Positions 7,998 through 17,554 of a stretch of 64,000 nt of DNA are shown here, piece after piece. Made by a program: the position numbers and the translations under genes. Each line of letters begins with the position of its first letter. Position 1 is the first letter of the stretch. Under the pieces are notes generated by a model that ran no database searches, had not been told where the DNA came from, and worked only from the letters and a program-made list of their open reading frames with translations. The DNA is taken from the NCBI RefSeq assembly GCF_011742925.1, contig NZ_WAEL01000001.1, positions 558,001 to 622,000 of the forward strand, written 5' to 3'. This DNA is from Fibrivirga algicola (GTDB taxonomy: Bacteria; Bacteroidota; Bacteroidia; Cytophagales; Spirosomataceae).

Positions 7998-9260
7998 TTA
8001 TACACCTACACCGCGTAACCCAACCGGTTGTAGCAGGGCGCACTGATCCAGGTGCTGCCAGGTAGTCGCCAGGCCACGAACAAGCGCGTAGCAGCCCGTG
8101 TCTGCGGTGGCTTTAAACGGGCTGACGGGCTGCTGCTGGCTGGTGATGCCCCAATGCCAGCTGGTGGCTGGCCGCGTATCGGGAAAGTGCTGAAACGTAT
8201 ACTCGTAGATTCGTTTGATCCAGCGGGGGGCTTCGGGGTGGCGGGTATGCCAATAGCCATTGGTGAGAGCGGCCAATGCCAGCAGATGATCGGCCGCCAG
8301 TCGTTGGGTGTCTCCTTCAAAGGCAACGGGTTGGTCTTTCCAGTCGAGCCAGCGTACCAGGCCCTGACGGTCGTCGGTTCGGGCTTCGGTTCGTCCTTCA
8401 GCGCGACTAGGCCAGGCCCACTCGCAGGTGCGTAAACTCCAGTTGGTAGCCTGCAGTGTAAGCCGCCGGTTACCCAGCAACGTACCCACATCAATCAGTA
8501 GCGAGGCCGCATCCATTGTGAGTCCCGTGGCAATGCGTCGGCCTTCCGGGGTATTGCTGAATGCGCCACCCATACCTACATATTCGCGCAGGGTGTCGTG
8601 CCGTTTATCCAGAAACTCGGTCAGAATTTCGTCGAGGAGTGGCTCGGTGGCCTCTTTCCAATCCGTTGTCGCGAACAGCGATCGGGCATCGACCAGGGCT
8701 CTGAGTAAGGCAACTGGCTGGCTCAGGTGACGGAGTGGCTGCAAATGGTCGGGTGAGGTGTTCAGCAGAGCTTCGCGAGTGGTCTGGTAGTGGCGCAGGG
8801 TCGCCTGGAAGGTCTGCTTTGCCAACATGGCCCACTGATCGTCGCCGGTGGCCTGGTGAATCTGTGCATAGGCCGCCGCCACCCGAGCTCCCGTCAAGGG
8901 GTCATATACCAGCAACTGTGCCGTGGCTGGTGTCGCCGCCGGATTGCCCAGTCGGTCCAGGTACGTATAGCAGCCCATCTGTGAATTATGCGCATGCTCG
9001 GCCAGAAAATCGGCACCATGCAGGGCATGATCGAGCCAGTCGGGCTGCGCATCGATGTTGGTGTAGAGGTAGGCAAAGGCCCAAACCTGTTCGGCTTGCC
9101 GGGCAACTGTTTTGTTGGCATCAATCGATTTGCCGTCGGGAGTGAGGTAATCGAAATACCCGCCACCCAGCCCATCGCAGGCGTTAGTCAGCCAGAAGGG
9201 CAGGCACTGGTCAATCAGTGCGGTTTGGCAGTGGGTCGCTATTTTATGAAAATCAACCAA
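7998..9260 (-). CDS. AGE-family (N-acylglucosamine 2-epimerase-like) protein
   Basis: About 420 residues with the (alpha/alpha)6-barrel signature of the AGE/RnBP superfamily. The start FWLTNACDGLGGGYFDYL, then DANKTVARQAEQVWAFAYLY, matches the FW...GGYF...RQVW pattern of these enzymes. Members interconvert sugars such as GlcNAc/ManNAc, cellobiose/epilactose or mannose/fructose; this one cannot be assigned a substrate. The frame is open to a TTG at 9336-9338, but the extra 26 residues are Cys-rich and unlike the family, so I chose the TTG at 9258-9260. No ATG is available. The stop is 45 bp upstream of the YCII-like GTG, so it could be transcribed with that operon. Confidence 0.75.
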   Translation of the reverse strand: MVDFHKIATHCQTALIDQCLPFWLTNACDGLGGGYFDYLTPDGKSIDANKTVARQAEQVWAFAYLYTNIDAQPDWLDHALHGADFLAEHAHNSQMGCYTYLDRLGNPAATPATAQLLVYDPLTGARVAAAYAQIHQATGDDQWAMLAKQTFQATLRHYQTTREALLNTSPDHLQPLRHLSQPVALLRALVDARSLFATTDWKEATEPLLDEILTEFLDKRHDTLREYVGMGGAFSNTPEGRRIATGLTMDAASLLIDVGTLLGNRRLTLQATNWSLRTCEWAWPSRAEGRTEARTDDRQGLVRWLDWKDQPVAFEGDTQRLAADHLLALAALTNGYWHTRHPEAPRWIKRIYEYTFQHFPDTRPATSWHWGITSQQQPVSPFKATADTGCYALVRGLATTWQHLDQCALLQPVGLRGVGV

Positions 9261-9419
9261 GGAGAAAAGTACGGTCAGGCAGTGTCGGTGGCAGGGACTG
9301 CATGTGGTGGTGTAGCCCTGAAAGACAAAGTTCAGCAATAAACCGGCGTAATGTACGCTTCGGGTAACCGGGGAGGGGTTGAAATTCTCGGTTTACGCAT
9401 CAATGGACCCGCTATCAGG

Positions 9420-9728
9420 CTACAACCACCGCTTTACCCCACCATGCCGGGAGCAAGTACCCCGGCGCGACTGGCTAAAGCTGTACGAACCATCTCTACA
9501 CTCGGCCGTGGCTCTGGCTGGCGGCACGCTGTAAAAGGTAGGCGACTGCACCCGCTTTCCCTGGCTATTGGTGTACCAGTGAGGTCGGGTTTGGGCGGGG
9601 CGCAGCGAGCGCGACTGATACGGGCGATGGGTAGATTGGGAAGCGGGTGTCTGGGCCTCTACTGGCACTTGATAGATCCCGCTGACGAGCAAGACGACCA
9701 ACAGCCACAGCCGGAAAAATGCATGCAT
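9420..9728 (-). CDS. Small secreted DUF3761-like protein
   Basis: About 102 residues from the ATG at 9726-9728, which opens directly into a signal peptide (MHAFFRLWLLVVLLVSG). The middle is Ser/Arg/Pro-rich and probably disordered. The last 25 residues, with CRDGSYSFSQSRRGTCSRHGG, match the DUF3761 pattern: two Cys that could form a disulfide and a terminal HGGV-type motif. Function is unknown for the family; members are small exported proteins. A longer reading from 9785 would put 19 residues before the signal peptide, which is less likely. The gene is alone, between the AGE-like gene and the T9SS cargo gene. Confidence 0.65.
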   Translation of the reverse strand: MHAFFRLWLLVVLLVSGIYQVPVEAQTPASQSTHRPYQSRSLRPAQTRPHWYTNSQGKRVQSPTFYSVPPARATAECRDGSYSFSQSRRGTCSRHGGVKRWL

Positions 9729-9765
9729 GACGTTGAGTGATAGCGCGACAGACAGGCTGAAAACA

Positions 9766-9835
9766 ACTTGATCCAACCAGTGCATCGATACCGGTCAAAG
9801 GCTAGCCGCGCATCAATATACCAGCTGGATCAAGT
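9766..9835 (-). terminator. Possible hairpin downstream of T9SS cargo gene
   Basis: Perfect 10-bp arms ACTTGATCCA / TGGATCAAGT (9766-9775 with 9826-9835) enclose a 50-nt loop just beyond the stop of the gene at 9851. The long loop and missing T-run make it weak. Confidence 0.3.
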
Positions 9836-9850
9836 CCGTTCACTAAGTCG

Positions 9851-12163
9851 TTACTGCCTGATCAGGCGGCGGCTGATGGTTTGTCCATCCACGCTGATTT
9901 GCAGTACATAGGCGCCAGCGGGCTGGTCGGCCAGCCAGAGTTCTGTCGCTGGTTGCCGGGTGGTCTGGGTCAATACCGTCCGCCCTGTCTGATTGTGCAG
10001 CGTTAGGGTAGCGCCCCGGGCGAGGAGGGTGGGGTCGATGTGAACCGTGATGCTGTTAGTGGCAGGCACCGGGTATACATTGATCTGGCTCGATAGCAGC
10101 GACTCAACAGCCAGTAGGGGTGATACCGTCACAACTACCCGGCCAGGTATGTTGGTGTTCAGACTGCAGTCATTACTCACGCTCATAAGTCGGTAAGCGG
10201 TCGTACGTTTGGGCGTCAGCGTTAATGAATACGGGTTGGTGGTGGTGGTGATGGTTTTGGGACTACCCGATACATCGGTGCTATCGCGGTAAGTGAACGT
10301 CCACGGCCCTTCGCCCGTAAAGCTGACCGCAAGCCGGGCCGTTTGTCCGTCGAGAATGGCCGGTGTACTTGTCGACAGGGTAGCCGAGGCCTGCCCAATC
10401 ACCGTCAGCGTTGTGGTGCTGGGAGTGCCCAGGATCGGGATTTTTGGATTGGTTGCTATTACCCGAACCAGGAACGTACCTGATGTCGCCGTCGCTGGAA
10501 GCACACCTGTCAGTTGTGCCGTACCTACCTGCTGTACGATCGTCAAGTCAGTATAGCTAAGTTTGGTTGTGTCGGGGTTGGTACGGGCAATCTGTAGCCG
10601 GAAGGTGCTCCCGGCATTGAACGTGCCCGTAGTCTGAAACGAGGCTGTCAGGGTATTACCCGCACAGGCGGCGGCCGTTTGTAAGGGCATCGTCCGGATG
10701 GTTGGGGTCACCACTACGACTGTAGCCGTAGCAGGGCTACCGGGCAGCCCCACTCCGCATTTGTTGCTTACTTCCGCGATCTGGTACGTGGCCGATCGCT
10801 CGGGCAATAGCAACAAGGTGGTGTCTTTGGTGGCTGATCCCCCCAGCGTTGTCGTACCGGGACTGGTCACGATTTTATAGGTGTAAGGTCCCTTGCCGGT
10901 AAACGAAAGCTGCAAGGGTAGTTCGCTGCCCAGATTAATATTTTTGCCACCAGATAGCGACAGGGTAGGCTGCGCCTGAACTAGTACCGTGATGGCTAGT
11001 CGTTCGCTTGGGCAGCCATTAGGGCTTGTCTGCGACACGTAGTACACATCGCCATCGGCCAGTTTACTGGCGTTGAGTGTTGTTGGAGTAGGGGCTACAG
11101 TCGATGTTGTGCCCATTGGGTCAGTCCAGATAAGGTTCGTGCCGGTTGCCGATAAGGGCTCTGTAGCGGCACCCCGACACAATTCGATCCGTGTTTTTGT
11201 CGACATGGGGGCAGGGGAAGCCGCCCGCACTGTTACACTTACCACAGCTTTAGGTCCTTCACATTGAGCCAACACCTGACTTACCTGATACGTAGCTGTT
11301 CCGGCCTGTGATGTGGCTGGCGTTGGTGACTGGCTAGTGAGCTGATTTCCACTGGCATCGTACCAGAGCAAGTCCGAACCCGCATTGGTGACTGCAGCTA
11401 CCAGTGGCAGCGCCGGTTGAGACTGGCAATAGGTTAGCGAGGAGACAGGTGTGGCAGGGGCGGCGGGCTGGGTTTTTACGTCTCGCTCTAAATACGATAC
11501 GGTACCCGGCTGCTCGGTTGGATTACAACCCTTTGTACTGTCAATGACAACATAGCGGAGGTTGTAGGTCGTTAAGCCTGCCTTAGTGGTACTCAGAAAT
11601 GGGGCCGCAAACGTTTTCTGATGTGTGCTGGCCAACCCCGTGCCTATATCGTACAGGACTCTGTAATTGTCGGGCACCTCGCCAACTATACTTGATAACG
11701 AAAAAGGAGTGTCGTTCTGACAAGAAGTAAATCGGCTGGTGTAATTCCCAATCGACTGGGCAGCCAGCAACGGGGCCGACGTGGGCTGTGTTTTTACCAC
11801 CAGGGCGCTAGGACTTATGGAGCCAACCGTAGCTGGGCTACTGCTAACCACCCGAATCTGGTATGTACCTGCCGCCAGCGGACTCGGTAGTTTTACCGAC
11901 GCTGTATACTGGCCGATGGTCGGGTTACCCAGCAAACCCGTGGTCAGTAGCGTAAATGATTCTGATCCTTTCGTAAACCGAATTGAAAACGTATTCCCGG
12001 CAGTAAAGGTACCTGTGCTGGTAAAGGGGACATCAAGTAACGTACCTGGGCAAACCGACGGAGACGGGAGCGGCTGGGTACTAATTGTGGCTTGGGCTAG
12101 TCCGTGCAGGTAGGTAGTGAGTAAAAGAAAGGCTACTGAAAACGAACGTATAAATGACTTCAT
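9851..12163 (-). CDS. T9SS-exported Ig-like repeat protein
   Basis: The protein has 770 residues. After a signal peptide (cleaved near GLAQ, residue 23) it is a chain of Ig-like modules. At least two are of the Ig_7 type, with the pattern Cys...LLWYD...PTPAT...GTATYQVSQ...CEGP, and others carry the CAGNTLTASFQTTGTF-type motif. The last 75 residues, from INVYPVPATNSITVHI to the final ISRRLIRQ, are a type A T9SS sorting domain, so it should be exported across the outer membrane and attached to the surface or released. No enzyme domain is visible; adhesion or matrix binding is likely. It is a clear paralog of the C-terminal half of the next gene on the same strand. Confidence 0.88.
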   Translation of the reverse strand: MKSFIRSFSVAFLLLTTYLHGLAQATISTQPLPSPSVCPGTLLDVPFTSTGTFTAGNTFSIRFTKGSESFTLLTTGLLGNPTIGQYTASVKLPSPLAAGTYQIRVVSSSPATVGSISPSALVVKTQPTSAPLLAAQSIGNYTSRFTSCQNDTPFSLSSIVGEVPDNYRVLYDIGTGLASTHQKTFAAPFLSTTKAGLTTYNLRYVVIDSTKGCNPTEQPGTVSYLERDVKTQPAAPATPVSSLTYCQSQPALPLVAAVTNAGSDLLWYDASGNQLTSQSPTPATSQAGTATYQVSQVLAQCEGPKAVVSVTVRAASPAPMSTKTRIELCRGAATEPLSATGTNLIWTDPMGTTSTVAPTPTTLNASKLADGDVYYVSQTSPNGCPSERLAITVLVQAQPTLSLSGGKNINLGSELPLQLSFTGKGPYTYKIVTSPGTTTLGGSATKDTTLLLLPERSATYQIAEVSNKCGVGLPGSPATATVVVVTPTIRTMPLQTAAACAGNTLTASFQTTGTFNAGSTFRLQIARTNPDTTKLSYTDLTIVQQVGTAQLTGVLPATATSGTFLVRVIATNPKIPILGTPSTTTLTVIGQASATLSTSTPAILDGQTARLAVSFTGEGPWTFTYRDSTDVSGSPKTITTTTNPYSLTLTPKRTTAYRLMSVSNDCSLNTNIPGRVVVTVSPLLAVESLLSSQINVYPVPATNSITVHIDPTLLARGATLTLHNQTGRTVLTQTTRQPATELWLADQPAGAYVLQISVDGQTISRRLIRQ

Positions 12164-12474
12164 AGATGGGTGGTGAATTGAGCTTACCGGGGTGGGCCAT
12201 TCGTCACCTTACACAACAGACCACCTCATTTGGACGAACATTCCCTAAAAAGTCAATCAATTGACATCAAATAACGCTGTTGCAGTGTTGAGCCGTCTTA
12301 TAAATTAGTTGCTAACTACCTGGTTTTTAGGGATGATGATGCTGGTTGTTTTGGGGTATCACTAGCAACTGCCAGGCAACAGAAACGGCAGAGTACCGAA
12401 TGATTCATCGCTGCCAAATGCTCCAGAAGGGAGGAACCTGACTGACCATTTCCTTCCTTTCTTAACATCGTTCG
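12164..12474. other. Intergenic region between the two T9SS cargo genes
   Basis: These 311 bp hold no gene that I can support. They separate two paralogous minus-strand genes and should contain the promoter of the downstream one. No strong hairpin or promoter match was found. Confidence 0.4.
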
Positions 12475-15400
12475 TTAGTATTTTAGAATATGCTTACTGA
12501 TCAGACGTTCACCAACACGAACCTGAAGTACATAAGAACCGGCTGGCTGCTCGTCCAGATTTAGCTGTGTACTGAGTTGACGTGTTTCTTGCTTTAGGGT
12601 GGTAGTTCCCCTTGTGTTGATCAGCTTAAGTGTGGCTGATCTACCTTGGCGCATGAGTGACGGATCTAGTTGAACAGTAACTATAGAGGTAACGGGCACG
12701 GGGAAAACCTTAACTAAGCTAACCACCGGTTCGGCTGCTAGCAACGGATTTACCGTCACCACTACCGCCGCCGGAAGAAACAGACTTGCACCACACTCAT
12801 TTTTGAGCGATATAAGTTGAAAGGTACTTGTCGTTAACGGCTTCAAATCAATCACGTGCAGATTGGCATTGGTCAGAACCTCCCTCGTCCTATTTTCCGT
12901 TTTACTACTGTCACGATAGACGAACGTCCAGGGGCCAGTGCCAGTCAGAGTAACCGATAGCTTCAGTACATCACCTTCATAAATCGAGGTTGAACTAGTT
13001 GCGAGCGTAGCCTCGGGCAACTGGTGGATCGTTACTAATGACGAACTCGCTGTGCCAAAAATCGGAATTTTCGGATTCGTCGCTACCACGCGTACCAAAT
13101 AGGTACCGGCTGTAGCAGTTGCAGGAATTGTCCCTGAAAGTTGGCCATCCGCTACTTGTGATGTTGCTAAATTGATATACTTTATATTGGACGTATCTGA
13201 TTCGTTATGAGCTAATTGCAGTTGGAACGTACTGCCCGGATTGAATTGGCCCGTTGTAGAAAAGCCAACGGCCAGCGTACTGCCCGCACATACGGTCGTT
13301 GAGTCTAACGGCTGCGTCTGAATTGTAGGAACCAACACGACTACAGTTGCTGTACGCACGGGCAAACCAACACCGCAGCGATTACTTACCTCTATAACCC
13401 GATAGGTTGTCGTGCGGGTCGGCAACACCATAATCGAGGTGTCTTTCACCGCTGATCCGGATAGAGGTTGGCTTGCTTCCCCTAAAATCTTGTACTGATA
13501 CGGGCCAACACTTGTGAATTTCAGGCTAAGTGACGTTTCGATCCCCAGGTTGACCGTAGTGTCTCCTGCCAGCATGAGCGTTGGTGGCCCCACTACAAAC
13601 ACGTGCACACTAGACCGTGGACTCTCGCAGCCGTTTGCGCCAGTTTGGCTTACGTAATAAGCGTCACCAGCTGGGTTCGTTGTTAATTCGGCGGTGGATG
13701 GCCTGGGGGCAGTAGTAAATGGCACACCCGCTGAATCGGTCCATTTAAGGTTCGTGCCGGTTGCTTCGAGCAAGGCGGCGTTACTGCCCTGGCAAAGCGT
13801 TAGCCTTGGGATTGGCAAGCCCGGTGGGGGCGTTGTTAGTACAGTAACGACCAGTGTTGCTGTTAGGCTAGTGCACCCATCGACAGTCTGACTCACCTGA
13901 TAGGCCAACGTATCGCCTTTGTCAGTAGCCGGTGTCGGACCAGTGTTGCCAAGCAAACCGCCATCTGGTCCATACCAGGTGAGCCCCGACCCAAGTGCCG
14001 TTAACGGACTTGCATTAGTAAACTGACATAAATTGATTTGTGTAACGCCGGGTGTAGCAGGCAGCGGTTTCACCAGAACCAATGCCGCAGCGCGGGGGCC
14101 TTCACAGCCAGCTACCAACTGGGCCACATAATAGCGGAACGTACCTGCCTGCGTAGTTACTGGTCTGGGTGCGGAAGCTGAGCCGGTCCCCCCCGTCGAA
14201 TCAGTTCCGTACCAGATCAGGCTGGCGTTGGCATCCGCTGTAGCAGTCAGCATAGTGGTGGCCTGGCCCTGACAGTACACAATTGTTGCCTGCGGGAGAG
14301 TTGGCTTATTCGGTTGCGGCTTCACCACGGCGTATAGAGTGCCATTGGTACGTTTGGGACTAAGGCAGCCCTTATCTGACAGGTAGGCAGTCTGAAATGA
14401 ATAAATTGCTGCGCTACTTGTGCTGATGACAGGCGCAGTGATGGATCCCAGGCCCGTTTTGGGATCATAATAGTAATTCTGAAAGCCGATGGGCGCCGGC
14501 CCGGCAAAGTTGTCGGCCGTGTAGGTGCCACTGTTTTGGCACACTGCGAATGAATTGCCATCACCGTTCCCCGGCCCGAATTCCTGATTTTTATTCAGTG
14601 TGAGTATGAACGGCGTCCTGTCACTCTCGCAGCCGTCGAGAGTCTGACTCGCCGCTAACGTATTATTCCCGATTCGCCAGCCAACTTCGTTTACGAACAG
14701 GATAATGTAGTTGGTGCCAAACCGACCTGGAAGCTGCTCATACGGGTTACCGTTCTCTGCGTACCAGTTAAGGCTGGCACCCTGAATAGCCGAGCCGCTC
14801 AGCAGATAGTCGCATGAGCTCGTTGTTCGGCAGAATTGCTGACAGATTGTTTTATCTGCGATTATAGGCGGGGCAGGTTTGCTTTTTACGATTACCGATA
14901 CTTCGCCACGGGGCCCTTCACACCCATCGATCTGTTGGGAGACGTAATAAGACGTTGTTGCAACCAGATTTGTCGAAGGGCGAAGTGTATCTATCCCGCT
15001 TCCTCCCACCGGTGATGTATACCACCGGATATGTTGACCGGAGGCCACCAGCGGATTTGCCAAACTACTTTGGCAGGCAGTAATCGTTGGCGCTGCAATA
15101 AGGGGTACTGCCGGGCGTGGTTTGATGTAAAGCGGAAAAAAGTTGCTCTCAGAATAAGGCGAACTGCTTACGATTCTCAGCTTATAGCCTTTGCCCCCAG
15201 GAATAGTTGCAGGAATATAACCGGCTAGATTAGTGTTTTGTGGGCTGCTTCCTATTGCTATTGTTTTTTCAACAGTTTCGTCCGAATCTGTTAGTTGCAA
15301 GGTGAACCGATTGTCCTCGTTAAAAAGATCAGTTGCGGAGAAAAACACACGAATACTGTCGCCAACACACAGGGTAGAAGAATTAGTACTTGTAATTTTT

Positions 15401-16431
15401 ATAGGAACTACTTTTACAGGAAACGAAAAGGTTAGGGAATAGGTAGCCGCCAGCCCTTGCGTAAAAAAGGTATTCTGCACGTCATACAAAGGCATCCATT
15501 GAAAAAGTGTGTCATTTTTGTACGTAGCTTTAACCAGGAAATTACTATACTTTATATGCCAGGGATAATCAATAATTCCGGGCTGAAACGGGTTCACTGG
15601 AAATCGGAACAGGCCTTTGTTTGTTGTGCCTGCCTTGTATGAAGGAGTTGGACTGACTGAATAGGAAAACCAGTTGACCGGGTACAGATCGATAGCTGTA
15701 TTTTCGATAGGTATGCCTTGGGAATCAGTGGATTTTATAATTAAGTTAGCTGGAAAAGCAGTGGTGATATAACTTTCGTTTAGTATGGGTGCCGATCCAG
15801 TTGAATTAATAATATTCACCGTATGCTCGTCCCAACGAATATTGCCATACGGGTAATCCATAATCGATTGTATGGGCTGAAACGCAGTATGGTTAACTGG
15901 GTTTTTATCAGCATCAACTTTAAGAGCATATATATCTATTGCGCCCCGGGCGTGCCCAAATTCGTGGGTTAATCCGTCGGTTGCATAGCCTCCAAAGGGA
16001 CCGCCAAAATAATCCCATTTCCAGTTGTGGTAAATTGTCTTGTACGATCCGTACCAACCGCCGCCGGAAGATTCAGCGGAAAATCCATTTACAATAAGTT
16101 TATAGTCACGCCGATTATGTGGCTTGCTGATTTCGCGCTGTGCACTACCATCGAAAATATAGATAGTATCGATGTAGAAATTGAATAGGCCGTTAAACGA
16201 CGGCGACGATGGAAATTGGCGTGTATTGAAATTAGCGTTAACCGTAGAAATTTGCTCGCTTGCAATGGTTTTTATGTCTTTCAGGAGCAGCTCCTGATAA
16301 TAATCAGCCGTTTGCTTTTCTATAGCTATTTCTACGCTGAAATTCCAGTATCGTTGGGCATACAAGGATCGTCCTGCCGATATATAGACACAAACGGTCA
16401 TCAGCAAATACAGTGGCAGAAGTCGAGTCAT
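12475..16431 (-). CDS. T9SS-exported metzincin-like metalloprotease with Ig-like repeats
   Basis: The protein has 1318 residues. Residues 1-25 form a signal peptide. The N-terminal domain holds HEFGHARGAID (156-166), an HExxHxxGxxD zinc motif with Asp as third ligand as in snapalysin-type metzincins, followed by a Met-turn-like SIMDYP (M191). This makes a protease likely. After residue 330 come Ig-like modules, several of the Ig_7 type (LxWY...PRP...YYVSQ...GCE). The last 75 residues (VKVFPVPVTSIVTVQL to SKHILKY) are a T9SS sorting domain. It should act outside the cell, with the Ig array as spacer or substrate binder. The C-terminal about 400 residues are paralogous to the 770-residue neighbour. 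The exact peptidase family is not certain. Confidence 0.82.
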   Translation of the reverse strand: MTRLLPLYLLMTVCVYISAGRSLYAQRYWNFSVEIAIEKQTADYYQELLLKDIKTIASEQISTVNANFNTRQFPSSPSFNGLFNFYIDTIYIFDGSAQREISKPHNRRDYKLIVNGFSAESSGGGWYGSYKTIYHNWKWDYFGGPFGGYATDGLTHEFGHARGAIDIYALKVDADKNPVNHTAFQPIQSIMDYPYGNIRWDEHTVNIINSTGSAPILNESYITTAFPANLIIKSTDSQGIPIENTAIDLYPVNWFSYSVSPTPSYKAGTTNKGLFRFPVNPFQPGIIDYPWHIKYSNFLVKATYKNDTLFQWMPLYDVQNTFFTQGLAATYSLTFSFPVKVVPIKITSTNSSTLCVGDSIRVFFSATDLFNEDNRFTLQLTDSDETVEKTIAIGSSPQNTNLAGYIPATIPGGKGYKLRIVSSSPYSESNFFPLYIKPRPAVPLIAAPTITACQSSLANPLVASGQHIRWYTSPVGGSGIDTLRPSTNLVATTSYYVSQQIDGCEGPRGEVSVIVKSKPAPPIIADKTICQQFCRTTSSCDYLLSGSAIQGASLNWYAENGNPYEQLPGRFGTNYIILFVNEVGWRIGNNTLAASQTLDGCESDRTPFILTLNKNQEFGPGNGDGNSFAVCQNSGTYTADNFAGPAPIGFQNYYYDPKTGLGSITAPVISTSSAAIYSFQTAYLSDKGCLSPKRTNGTLYAVVKPQPNKPTLPQATIVYCQGQATTMLTATADANASLIWYGTDSTGGTGSASAPRPVTTQAGTFRYYVAQLVAGCEGPRAAALVLVKPLPATPGVTQINLCQFTNASPLTALGSGLTWYGPDGGLLGNTGPTPATDKGDTLAYQVSQTVDGCTSLTATLVVTVLTTPPPGLPIPRLTLCQGSNAALLEATGTNLKWTDSAGVPFTTAPRPSTAELTTNPAGDAYYVSQTGANGCESPRSSVHVFVVGPPTLMLAGDTTVNLGIETSLSLKFTSVGPYQYKILGEASQPLSGSAVKDTSIMVLPTRTTTYRVIEVSNRCGVGLPVRTATVVVLVPTIQTQPLDSTTVCAGSTLAVGFSTTGQFNPGSTFQLQLAHNESDTSNIKYINLATSQVADGQLSGTIPATATAGTYLVRVVATNPKIPIFGTASSSLVTIHQLPEATLATSSTSIYEGDVLKLSVTLTGTGPWTFVYRDSSKTENRTREVLTNANLHVIDLKPLTTSTFQLISLKNECGASLFLPAAVVVTVNPLLAAEPVVSLVKVFPVPVTSIVTVQLDPSLMRQGRSATLKLINTRGTTTLKQETRQLSTQLNLDEQPAGSYVLQVRVGERLISKHILKY

Positions 16432-16649
16432 AATTCGGTATAGATTACATGTACACCCACGTAATGGTGAAGATGCAGGCTAACGAATAGATTGATTATG
16501 ACTGTAGTGTGACGCGTATATGATTTGTGTCATCAGTGCACAAAGCGTTGGGGTATGGCTGTAAAATAGCCGCAAAATGTAGGCGTATCCGAAAACCTTT
16601 TTGCTGCACATCACGTAGGTAATTGGTACACATTACCTATGACTTTATC

Positions 16650-17441
16650 ATGGATTCACTGCTTCAGCAATTAACTACCACACTGGAACCTACGCGTCAG
16701 CGCCTGCTCAATCACCCTGTTTATGCTACCGTGCGAGACCTTGACGGGCTGCGCGATCTGACAACATATCATGCCTTTGCCGTTTGGGATTTTATGTCGC
16801 TGCTAAAAGCATTGCAGCGCAACCTCACCAGCGTATCGGTGCCCTGGGTGCCGGTTGGTGCCGGTAGTACCCGATACCTGATCAATGAAATTGTGACGGG
16901 TGAAGAAAGCGATGAAGCGCCGGAATGGCTGGGAGTGTCCGACTCGCACATTAGCCATTACGAACTCTATCGAATTGCCATGGAGCGACTGGGTGCCGAT
17001 ACTGGCCCCATCGATCAATTCGTAAACGCCGTAGTGGCTGGTACGTCTATTCATCAGGCCCTGCAGGATACCGACGTACCTGAAGGCGTTATGGAATTTG
17101 TGCGCTTTACGTTTGATGTGATCCTCACTGGCAAACCGCACATTATGGCCTCTGTGTTCACATTTGGCCGCGAAGACCTTATTCCTGATATGTTCCTGAA
17201 TTTAGTACGAGAACTGGATGCGGATGCTCCGGATGAACTACGCACGTTCCGATATTACCTGGAACGGCATATCGAAATTGATGGTGACCATCACAGTCAT
17301 CTGGCCATGAAGATGGTGTCGGAACTGTGTGGCGACGATGCTGGCCGCTGGCAGGAGGCTACCGACTGGGCTATCCGTGGTATGGACGCTCGGATTAGCC
17401 TCTGGGATGCCGTTTGTGAGCGTGTGGCGGTGACTCACTAA
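16650..17441 (+). CDS. DUF3050 protein, heme-oxygenase-like fold
   Basis: The protein has 263 residues from the ATG at 16650; an upstream in-frame TTG at 16623 adds nine residues but is less likely. The sequence is all-helical. It opens with HPVYATVRDLDGLRDLTTYHAF, continues with FAVWDFMSLLKALQR, and includes ERHIEIDGDHHSHLAMKM near the C-terminus. These His/Asp/Glu-rich helices fit DUF3050, which belongs to the heme-oxygenase/TenA-like group and may bind a metal or di-iron centre (inference). Function is not established. It is transcribed alone from a region shared with the divergent protease gene and ends at a strong hairpin. Confidence 0.82.
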   Translation: MDSLLQQLTTTLEPTRQRLLNHPVYATVRDLDGLRDLTTYHAFAVWDFMSLLKALQRNLTSVSVPWVPVGAGSTRYLINEIVTGEESDEAPEWLGVSDSHISHYELYRIAMERLGADTGPIDQFVNAVVAGTSIHQALQDTDVPEGVMEFVRFTFDVILTGKPHIMASVFTFGREDLIPDMFLNLVRELDADAPDELRTFRYYLERHIEIDGDHHSHLAMKMVSELCGDDAGRWQEATDWAIRGMDARISLWDAVCERVAVTH

Positions 17442-17456
17442 CTGGTATTGTACTAC

Positions 17457-17500
17457 GGGCTTCAACTCGTTTTGTCGATCACAAAAGCGGGTTGAAGTCC
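17457..17500 (+). terminator. Terminator hairpin of the DUF3050 gene
   Basis: Arms GGGCTTCAAC / GTTGAAGTCC (one G-T wobble) continue inward through complementary CTCGTTTTGT / ACAAAAGCGGG. The long stem lies 15 bp past the stop codon. Confidence 0.65.
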
Positions 17501-17520
17501 ATGGTATATACGACCTGCGT

Positions 17521-17554
17521 CAAAAGCCTGAATCGTTATTGGTTCAGGCTTTTG
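17521..17554 (-). terminator. Terminator hairpin overlapping the LEA14-like stop codon
   Basis: Perfect 12-bp stem CAAAAGCCTGAA / TTCAGGCTTTTG (17521-17532 with 17543-17554). One arm lies inside the last codons and the TAA (17536-17538) lies in the loop. It can act in both directions between the convergent genes. Confidence 0.65.
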
